This document shows positions 1 through 5,286 of a stretch of 5,286 nucleotides of DNA, piece after piece. Numbering within the stretch: the first letter of the stretch is position 1; the number at the start of each line of letters is the position of its first letter. Below the pieces are notes generated by a model. It saw only the letters and a program-made list of their open reading frames with translations. It did no database searches and had not been told where the DNA came from. This stretch comes from Porticoccus sp. (GTDB taxonomy: Bacteria; Pseudomonadota; Gammaproteobacteria; Pseudomonadales; Porticoccaceae), in NCBI GenBank assembly GCA_011049795.1, contig DRHD01000320.1:1-5286 (forward strand). Direction: 5' to 3'. The position numbers were made by a program, and so were the translations under genes.

Positions 1-612
1 CTTAACAACATGGGCAGTATTTATCGAGAACAAAAAGAGACTGACCAGTCCATCCACTGTTACCAGCAGGCAATAACACACAACCAAAACCATGCCGAAG
101 CACTGAACAACCTCGGCGCAGTATTAACCGAAAAAGAGGACCCTGAACAGGGTATCCAGCAGCTTGAAAAAGCGATCCAATTGCGACCCCATTATGCAGA
201 GGCCCACCGCAATGCTGGCTCCTGCTATCTGCTACTGGAGCACTACGCCAAGGCAGAAACCGCCTTCAATCTGGCGCTCAACTATAAGCCCGACTTTGCA
301 GAAGCCATGCTGGGCTTGGCTGCACTGGAGCAAGAGGCCAACAATTATGCAAGCGCCGAAAAGCTGATCCGACAAGCATTGACTATCAATAACTCGCTGG
401 TCGCAGCTCATTGCCAACTGGCAGCGCTACAGGGGCTTAAAGGTTTCCCAGAACAAGCCTTCAATCACTATGAACAAGCACTAGCCCTGGACTCTCAGGA
501 TATAAGCGCCCACCTTGGTAAAAGTCACTTACATACCGAACAAGGACAATTGGATGAGGCCGAACATTGCCTACAGCAAGCCCTGATACTAGATCCTGAC
601 TCTTTGGCAGCA
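1..612 (+). repeat. Six tandem TPR-coding units of 102 bases
   Basis: Six consecutive 34-codon units, with boundaries at bases 102, 204, 306, 408, 510 and 612, encode helix-turn-helix TPR motifs without any insertion or deletion. The units are diverged at the DNA level, so this is a protein repeat and not a recent DNA duplication. The first unit begins right at the window edge (LNNMG, paralleled by LNNLG at the start of the second unit), so more units probably lie upstream. Confidence 0.85.
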
Positions 613-1677
613 CGGTTAAGCCTTGCCCAACTGAAAAAAGTCGACGCTGACGATAGTAATTTTACCGCGCTTAAAACAACCGAAAAGACACTGGGAAAGC
701 ATGCCACCACCAAAGCCATCGCCTTACATTTTGCACTGGGGAAATGTCATGATGACATTGGCGACTATAAAATCAGCTTTTCTCACTTTCTAGAAGCCTG
801 TCGATTAAAGCGCGAGAAAATACATTACAGCAAGGCCGACAACACCCTGGCCACGCTTAATATTATGTCAAGCTTCACCCCGGAGCTTATTGAAAAACTA
901 CAGGGCCACGGACACTCCTCATCGCTGCCTATATTCATTCTAGGCATGCCGCGCTCCGGCACTACCCTGACCGAACAAATCATTGCCAGCCACCCACACT
1001 GTCACGGCGCTGGTGAATTACCGGACATGAGTCATATCGCCAAAAATTTGCCGGAGGATCAAGGCATTCAAAAAAACACGGCGCTAGTCTATCCCCAGAC
1101 CATCCATCATGTTTTACCAGAACAACTGGCACAACTTGGCGAACAATATGTTCGTGGTCTTCTAAGCCGACAGCTCGATGCGCATTTTATTACCGACAAA
1201 ATGCCCTCTAACTATTTTTACCTGGGCTTGATTCATTTAATCCTGCCTAACGCAAAAATCATTCATGTTAAACGCAACCCCGTCGACACCTGCATTTCCG
1301 GGTTTTCAAAATTGTTTAAGCGCGGCCAACATCACAGCTATGACTTAACCGAGCAAGGTCATTACTATCGCGACTACGCCAACCTCATGCAACACTGGCG
1401 TGAGGTTTTGCCCCGCAGTGCATTCTACGAAATACAGTATGAAGATTTAGTCAGCGACACGGAGCGACAAGCGCGCTCGTTAATTAGTTATTGCGGGCTG
1501 GAGTGGGACGACGCCTGCTTACAGTTTCACACTCACCAACGCACGGTAAGAACCGCCAGTGTTACTCAGGTACGCCAACCCATTTATCAAACCTCTGTTG
1601 AACGCTGGCATCGTTACGAAAATCAACTCGAACCACTATTAGATGCGCTAGGTAATTTGGTGCCGGAAAGAAGCTAA
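1..1677 (+). CDS. TPR-repeat sulfotransferase family protein, 5' partial
   Basis: Predicted to transfer sulfate from PAPS to an unknown acceptor. The frame is open from base 1. The first ATG (base 10) lies inside a TPR helix, so the true start is upstream. Of 558 visible residues, 1-204 form six back-to-back TPR units of exactly 34 residues, with the usual small residues and A-x-L spacing. A diverged unit covers about 241-272 (ALGKCHDDIGDY). The sulfotransferase domain covers about 308-545. It has the 5'-phosphosulfate loop GMPRSGTT (315-322), a GAGE segment whose E339 may match the catalytic Glu of tyrosylprotein sulfotransferases, TDKMPSN (398-404), the 3'-phosphate-binding segment KRNPVDTCIS (424-433) and a C-terminal QVRQPIYQTSVERW (523-536). 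The TPR part probably binds a protein or other partner. The visible part shows no membrane segment. It ends in tandem stops, TAATAA. The family call is firm; the acceptor cannot be told from sequence. Confidence 0.93.
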   Translation, partial: LNNMGSIYREQKETDQSIHCYQQAITHNQNHAEALNNLGAVLTEKEDPEQGIQQLEKAIQLRPHYAEAHRNAGSCYLLLEHYAKAETAFNLALNYKPDFAEAMLGLAALEQEANNYASAEKLIRQALTINNSLVAAHCQLAALQGLKGFPEQAFNHYEQALALDSQDISAHLGKSHLHTEQGQLDEAEHCLQQALILDPDSLAARLSLAQLKKVDADDSNFTALKTTEKTLGKHATTKAIALHFALGKCHDDIGDYKISFSHFLEACRLKREKIHYSKADNTLATLNIMSSFTPELIEKLQGHGHSSSLPIFILGMPRSGTTLTEQIIASHPHCHGAGELPDMSHIAKNLPEDQGIQKNTALVYPQTIHHVLPEQLAQLGEQYVRGLLSRQLDAHFITDKMPSNYFYLGLIHLILPNAKIIHVKRNPVDTCISGFSKLFKRGQHHSYDLTEQGHYYRDYANLMQHWREVLPRSAFYEIQYEDLVSDTERQARSLISYCGLEWDDACLQFHTHQRTVRTASVTQVRQPIYQTSVERWHRYENQLEPLLDALGNLVPERS

Positions 1678-1700
1678 TAAAGAGGACTGGAGCACTGCAA

Positions 1701-3983
1701 CTACTCTAATAGCGCAACAAACTCTGCAGGTGCTACTGGACGACTAAATAAATAACCCTGTAATAAATCACAACCCATATTCTGAAGTATTTTTTGTTGA
1801 TCTTCTGACTCCACGCCCTCGGCCACAGACGTTAAACCTAATTCATTACAGATACTCAGCACACTACGCACAATCGCCTGGTCATTGCCGCCGTCGACAG
1901 TGCAATGATCGATAAACGATTTATCTATTTTCAGTACATCAATGGGAAGTTGTTTTAAATAGGCCAATGACGAATAGCCCGTACCAAAATCGTCAATCGA
2001 AAAACTAATCCCCAGTCCACTCAACTCCATTAATACTGACGTCACTTTATCTGTGTTTTCAACCAACACGTTTTCAGTTATTTCAAACTCGATCAGTGAC
2101 GCTGCAATATCGTGTTTGGCCAGTAAGACTTCAACCTGCTCAACAAACGTTTTATCTAATAACTGTTTGGGGCTGATATTAATAGCCAAGCCCATATCGT
2201 TAGACCAAACCCCACTATCACACCACTGCTTTAGTTGTCCAAAGGCTTGATTGAGCACCCATTCACCCACTAATGAAATTAATGAAGTTCCTTCTAAAAC
2301 CGGGATAAACTCAGCAGGCGAGACGAAACCGAAATCATTATTATTCCAGCGTAACAGCGCCTCCGCGCCCATGATTTTATTGGTATGCATATCAACCTTT
2401 GGCTGATAAACCAAAGACATTTCATTGCGAGGTAGCGCATCACGTAAACTGCTTAACAACTGCAAATGCCTTGACGCCTGCTGACTCATTTCCTGTTCAA
2501 AGAAGGTATAACGGTTACGCCCACTGCGCTTGCTTTGATACAAGGCCAGATCAGCTTGTTTGAGTAACTCATCATCACTACAGGCATCATCATTAAACAA
2601 GGTAATGCCGACACTACAGGTTAAGGTATAATCAGCGCCATCTAATTTAAACGGAACTTGTAATAACGACTGCATCGATTGTGCAACCTGTGCGGCCAGC
2701 AGTTGTGACTTTTCATAATCACCATCTAATTCCTGCAATAACACCACAAACTCATCGCCACCAAAACGAGCCACGGTATCGTATTGCCGCAAACGGGTTT
2801 GCAAACGCTGTGCAAATTGCTGCAACAGAACATCCCCCATGGAATGTCCCATCGAATCATTAATGGTCTTGAAGTGATCCAGATCAACAAAAAAGACCGC
2901 ACTGTATTTTTTACTGCGACTAGTTCGGCTAATTTCCTGTTGTAACCGATCCTGAAAATAATGCCTATTGGGCAGTTCTGTTACCGGATCGGTATAAGCC
3001 TGCTTCGCCATTAACTCTTCGCGTTGTAGCTTCTTGCTAATATCTCTAACAAAAGAGGTATAACCCAATAAATGACCAGCTGGCAGGTTTATACCCGCAC
3101 TGGTCCACTCACAACTAATCGTAGCCCCCGACTTGGTGATGTTTCCTAACACGGTTGATATTGATTGAGTCGATTTCGCAATATGCAAAAAATATTTAGC
3201 ATAAACTTCATCGTTTAATAATTTTTGAAAAGACTGGCCAAGCATATCTTTTGAGCTATAACCAAAAATAGCTTCTGCTGCTGGATTCCAGCGAGTAATT
3301 TTTAGCTGTCCATCCCACTCAATAATACCTAAAGGGCTACGTTCAAAATGCAGATCAACACGCTGCTGGGATTCCTTTAGTTCGCGCTCTTTTTCAGCTA
3401 ACGAAAAGGATTGTCTAATGTTTTGATAGGCACTTTCACTATTGCGCTGGCAAGTCGTCCACATAAAATACATATAAATGTAACAAAGGATAAATAACAA
3501 CCAACCATAATTTGGATCCATCAGGTAGAACCTGAGCGACATCGGCACCAGACAAGCGAGTAAAAATAGAAAAAAAGCCAACGGCGATAAAGCCAAGGTA
3601 CTGGACGCCCCTGAACACAAACCAGAAACTGCAATGATCAACAACAACAAATGCACCAACGAACCATCTGGCATTAAAAATAGGAAGGCATAACCCCATA
3701 TCAGGCCAGAGACAGCAGTACTCACAGTATGACGAATTAACCATTGACGGTGAGAACAAGCCTTGGCATCCCGTAGATAATCTTTATAGATTATATAACG
3801 AATCACACACAGCAAGGTCGCGGATAGTAACCAGCCAACAACATGACTACTCGACGCCACTGGCCAAAGGATAAAACCATTCAACAAGACCAATACATAG
3901 GTACTGGTAATAGCAATGGGATAGAATTTGAAAACCGTATCTAGCTGCCCTGCTAACACTTTCGGCTCATCGGGTAAGGGCAT
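1701..3983 (-). CDS. Membrane-anchored PAS-GGDEF-EAL c-di-GMP cyclase/phosphodiesterase
   Basis: Makes and/or degrades c-di-GMP at the inner membrane (760 residues). Residues 20-178 hold about six hydrophobic helices, roughly 20-42, 48-66, 88-104, 109-130, 133-147 and 159-178, in a sensory region I cannot name. A short linker helix (about 180-208) leads to a PAS domain (about 209-318; N233-P-A-A, F-G-Y, closing V-R-D-I-S). The GGDEF domain (about 330-490) has DPVTELPNR from 332, metal-site D367-L-D, an intact GGDEF at 408-412 and the inhibitory I-site R399-x-x-D402. The EAL domain (about 515-758) keeps E541-A-L-L-R, N602, E634, D664-D665 in DDFGTGYSS, K685, E722-G-V-E and Q742-G-Y. Both activities therefore look possible, which is less common than one degenerate domain. 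The ATG at 3983 was chosen because GAG lies 7 bases before it. An in-frame TTG at 4025 would add 14 residues but has no ribosome site. The gene lies 69 bases downstream of ttcA. Confidence 0.93.
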   Translation of the reverse strand: MPLPDEPKVLAGQLDTVFKFYPIAITSTYVLVLLNGFILWPVASSSHVVGWLLSATLLCVIRYIIYKDYLRDAKACSHRQWLIRHTVSTAVSGLIWGYAFLFLMPDGSLVHLLLLIIAVSGLCSGASSTLALSPLAFFLFLLACLVPMSLRFYLMDPNYGWLLFILCYIYMYFMWTTCQRNSESAYQNIRQSFSLAEKERELKESQQRVDLHFERSPLGIIEWDGQLKITRWNPAAEAIFGYSSKDMLGQSFQKLLNDEVYAKYFLHIAKSTQSISTVLGNITKSGATISCEWTSAGINLPAGHLLGYTSFVRDISKKLQREELMAKQAYTDPVTELPNRHYFQDRLQQEISRTSRSKKYSAVFFVDLDHFKTINDSMGHSMGDVLLQQFAQRLQTRLRQYDTVARFGGDEFVVLLQELDGDYEKSQLLAAQVAQSMQSLLQVPFKLDGADYTLTCSVGITLFNDDACSDDELLKQADLALYQSKRSGRNRYTFFEQEMSQQASRHLQLLSSLRDALPRNEMSLVYQPKVDMHTNKIMGAEALLRWNNNDFGFVSPAEFIPVLEGTSLISLVGEWVLNQAFGQLKQWCDSGVWSNDMGLAINISPKQLLDKTFVEQVEVLLAKHDIAASLIEFEITENVLVENTDKVTSVLMELSGLGISFSIDDFGTGYSSLAYLKQLPIDVLKIDKSFIDHCTVDGGNDQAIVRSVLSICNELGLTSVAEGVESEDQQKILQNMGCDLLQGYLFSRPVAPAEFVALLE

Positions 3984-4052
3984 ATAACATCTCGTAACGC
4001 AGAAAATAATAAAAGGTATAACCAATATAGGTTATTTTTTCATAATCGCAGC
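3984..4052 (-). other. ttcA to GGDEF-EAL intergenic gap with weak hairpin
   Basis: This AT-rich 69-base spacer contains the inverted repeat ATAACC-AATATA-GGTTAT (4018-4035). On the minus strand it is followed three bases later by TTTTATTATTTT; on the plus strand it runs straight into six Ts. The stem is only 6 bp with two G-C pairs, so it is at best a weak or partial terminator after ttcA. The tiny frame ATG-AAA-AAA-TAA at 4043-4032 (-) lies in the same phase as the GGDEF-EAL gene. Its stop blocks any in-frame start further upstream than the TTG at 4025. No convincing promoter was found, so readthrough from ttcA is plausible. Confidence 0.3.
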
Positions 4053-4994
4053 TTACAAATGAGAAATTTTGATAAATTGCACCACTTCAGAGGGGGTGGA
4101 CGATGAAATCTCAGCAGACTCAAATTGATACTCCGCTCGTTCTCCAGAACGATCAATCGTCAGCCGTTCAAAATCAAACAAATCCGTATCAGCCAGTTGT
4201 GATGGCGCCACATTTTGCATAGCACCAAAAATACTACCGACCCGTCCTGGGTGAGTCTTTTCCCACTCCTGTAACATCGCTTTGATATTCTGTCGCTGCA
4301 GGTTTTCCTGCGAACCACATAAATTACAGGGGATGATAGGAAACTGTTTGGCTTGGGCATACTTGACCAAATCACTTTCCTTACAATAAGCCATCGGCCG
4401 AATCACCACATTGCGTTTATCATTCGACAATAACTTAGGAGGCATAGCCGCTAATTTAGAGCCGTAAAACATATTGAGAAACAGTGTCTCAACAATATCA
4501 TCCCGGTGATGCCCTAAAGCAATTTTATTACAGTTAATCTCTTCCGCAAACGCATAGAGTGTGCCGCGGCGCAAACGCGAACATAGGCCACAGGTGGTTT
4601 TTCCTTCCGGGACTTTTTCTTTCACGATAGAGTAGGTATCTTTCTCGACGATATAATATTCTATATCCAAGGCATCCAGGTAACCGGGCAACACGTCTTC
4701 GGGAAAACCGGGCTGCTTTTGGTCCATATTCACCGCTATCAAATCAAACTTCACCGGCGCGCTGCGCTGCAGATTGATCAAAATATCAAGCATGGCGTAA
4801 GAGTCTTTGCCGCCAGACAAGCAGACCATAACTCGGTCCCCCTCTTCGATCATTTTATAATCTTCAATCGCCCGCCCCACATAGCGGCGCAGCCGCTTTT
4901 GCAGTTTGTTGAACTCGGTTTTACTTTTTTGAGATAACGCTAACACTGGATCATTCCGGTCTGTGATTTCAGCCGGGCATTCTAACATAGGCAT
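4053..4994 (-). CDS. ttcA: tRNA 2-thiocytidine(32) synthetase TtcA
   Basis: Cytoplasmic enzyme that replaces the C2 oxygen of cytidine 32 in certain tRNA anticodon loops with sulfur. It uses ATP to adenylate the base and an iron-sulfur cluster. At 313 residues it matches the usual length (E. coli about 311). The PP-loop ATP-binding motif SGGKDS is at 60-65. The two Cys pairs expected of the family are C135-G-L-C138, followed by SRLRRG, and C223-N-L-C226, followed by GSQ; three conserved cysteines ligate the cluster in E. coli TtcA. Other family blocks are NKLQKRLRR (29-37), DQKQPGFPE (91-99), ALGHHRDD (159-166), LFLNMFYG (171-178) and MQNVAPSQL (259-267). The ATG at 4994 and another at 4988 (residue 3) are both possible starts; neither has a clear Shine-Dalgarno sequence, and the longer form is given. 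It is transcribed divergently from the solute-binding gene. No key residue is missing, and identification is very secure. Confidence 0.97.
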   Translation of the reverse strand: MPMLECPAEITDRNDPVLALSQKSKTEFNKLQKRLRRYVGRAIEDYKMIEEGDRVMVCLSGGKDSYAMLDILINLQRSAPVKFDLIAVNMDQKQPGFPEDVLPGYLDALDIEYYIVEKDTYSIVKEKVPEGKTTCGLCSRLRRGTLYAFAEEINCNKIALGHHRDDIVETLFLNMFYGSKLAAMPPKLLSNDKRNVVIRPMAYCKESDLVKYAQAKQFPIIPCNLCGSQENLQRQNIKAMLQEWEKTHPGRVGSIFGAMQNVAPSQLADTDLFDFERLTIDRSGERAEYQFESAEISSSTPSEVVQFIKISHL

Positions 4995-5097
4995 GCATAA
5001 GGCAGAATAGGTTGCTTTAGCGCTAACATCGGATTAACTTGATATTAAGCACTCAAACAGCCAACGTTCCATCTCGGCTATATCAACTATCTCGACT
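4995..5097. promoter_or_regulatory. Divergent intergenic region with a 10-bp palindrome
   Basis: These 103 bases separate the outward-facing starts of ttcA (-) and the solute-binding gene (+), so promoters for both probably lie here. A perfect palindrome, TTAGCGCTAA, sits at 5017-5026, and an imperfect inverted repeat with TTAA ends lies at 5034-5048. Candidate promoter elements are weak: on the plus strand TTGATA (5039-5044) resembles a -35 box but has no matching -10, and on the minus strand TATTCT (5009-5004) resembles a -10 without a good -35. The regulatory role is inferred from gene arrangement; no known regulator site was recognised. Confidence 0.45.
5071..5097 (+). repeat. Three imperfect 9-bp tandem repeats before the start codon
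   Basis: The units ATCTCGGCT, ATATCAACT and ATCTCGACT run directly into the ATG at 5098. Units one and three differ at one base; the middle unit differs from the third at two. The array occupies the place where a Shine-Dalgarno sequence would be expected, and none is visible. If translated in the frame of the downstream gene it reads I-S-A/T, but no ATG, GTG or TTG start exists between it and the in-frame TAA at 5035. Confidence 0.5.
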
Positions 5098-5286
5098 ATG
5101 CATAAAGCCCGCACGCCCAAGATAATCGCCAAGCCACTCTGGCTTTTAGCAACAGTGCTACTCGCTCTCCCTATCTATTCGGCAAGTGCAGCGCCGTCGT
5201 CTAAGCCCCTGATTATTGGCGGGGTTATGTCGATGCCAACTCCACCCTATAGCTGGATAGACCCCTGTACAGGAAAACCCACAGGC
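5098..5286 (+). CDS. Probable periplasmic solute-binding protein (SBP family 3-like), 3' partial
   Basis: Only the first 63 codons are present and the frame is open to the window end. The N-terminus has basic residues (K3, R5, K8, K12), then a hydrophobic core at about residues 14-26 (LWLLATVLLALPI) and a likely signal peptidase I site after S-A-S-A (residues 28-31), so the product should be exported. The mature start, KPLIIGGVMSMPTPPYSW followed by DPCTGKPTG, resembles the first strand and ligand-contact segment of amino-acid-type solute-binding proteins (typically L-x-V-G-x...P-P-Y-S...G-x-x-x-G). Such proteins may serve an ABC importer or act as sensory ligand binders. The ATG at 5098 fits the signal peptide, and the in-frame TAA at 5035 with no intervening ATG, GTG or TTG rules out a usual longer start. 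No ribosome site is seen. Export is fairly sure; the family call is moderate because the diagnostic body of the protein is missing. Confidence 0.68.
   Translation, partial: MHKARTPKIIAKPLWLLATVLLALPIYSASAAPSSKPLIIGGVMSMPTPPYSWIDPCTGKPTG

Noticed and set aside
10..12. ATG at base 10 as the start of the sulfotransferase gene
   Set aside because: It lies within a TPR helix. The three codons before it (L-N-N) continue the repeat in register, and no ribosome-binding site can be seen in the nine bases available.
1691..1734. Inverted repeat AGCACTGCA / TGCAGGTGCT with one bulged base
   Set aside because: The loop is 25 bases long, there is no T-run on either side, and one arm lies in coding sequence, so it does not qualify as a terminator.
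3439..3759. A 106-codon minus-strand frame inside the GGDEF-EAL gene
   Set aside because: It overlaps the membrane-helix coding part in another frame. Its hydrophobic, Trp/Phe/Val-rich sequence is a by-product of that region and resembles no family I know.
4018..4035. ATAACC/GGTTAT hairpin as a firm terminator
   Set aside because: The stem has only six pairs, two of them G-C, and no plus-strand gene ends nearby. It is reported only as a weak element of the intergenic gap.
4719..4937. Plus-strand open frame opposite ttcA, and similar short frames opposite the other genes
   Set aside because: They lie wholly within well-identified genes on the opposite strand, have no ribosome-binding support and show no recognisable domains.
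5039..5052. FNR-like site starting at TTGAT
   Set aside because: The second half-site reads AGCAC where ATCAA would be needed, so only one half matches.

Overview
The window looks like a chromosomal segment of a gammaproteobacterium with a moderate GC content (mid-40s percent, judged by eye). The best taxonomic clue is a TtcA tRNA thiolase that can be aligned by eye along most of its length with the Escherichia coli protein. Large TPR-sulfotransferases and membrane-anchored GGDEF-EAL proteins are common in aquatic and marine gammaproteobacteria, so that lifestyle is plausible, but it is inference.

Layout from left to right. Positions 1-1677 (+) hold the 3' part of a TPR-repeat sulfotransferase gene whose true start lies outside the window. 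After a 23-base gap it converges on a GGDEF-EAL gene at 1701-3983 (-). This encodes a six-helix membrane region, a PAS domain, and cyclase and phosphodiesterase domains that both look catalytically intact. Upstream of it on the same strand, 69 bases away, is ttcA at 4053-4994 (-), the enzyme that makes 2-thiocytidine at tRNA position 32. A 103-base divergent intergenic region carries a perfect 10-bp palindrome and a small 9-bp tandem repeat. The window ends inside the signal peptide-bearing N-terminus of a probable periplasmic solute-binding protein, running from 5098 (+).

The genes do not form an obvious single pathway. The sulfotransferase modifies an unknown acceptor, the GGDEF-EAL protein controls the second messenger c-di-GMP at the membrane, TtcA is tRNA-modification housekeeping, and the solute-binding fragment faces the periplasm. 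ttcA and the GGDEF-EAL gene could share a transcript because they are co-oriented and close. I see no tRNA, rRNA, CRISPR array, insertion sequence or phage gene, and nothing that clearly amounts to an undescribed system. The points most worth following are the unidentified sensory membrane domain of the GGDEF-EAL protein, the unknown sulfotransferase acceptor, and the divergent control region.
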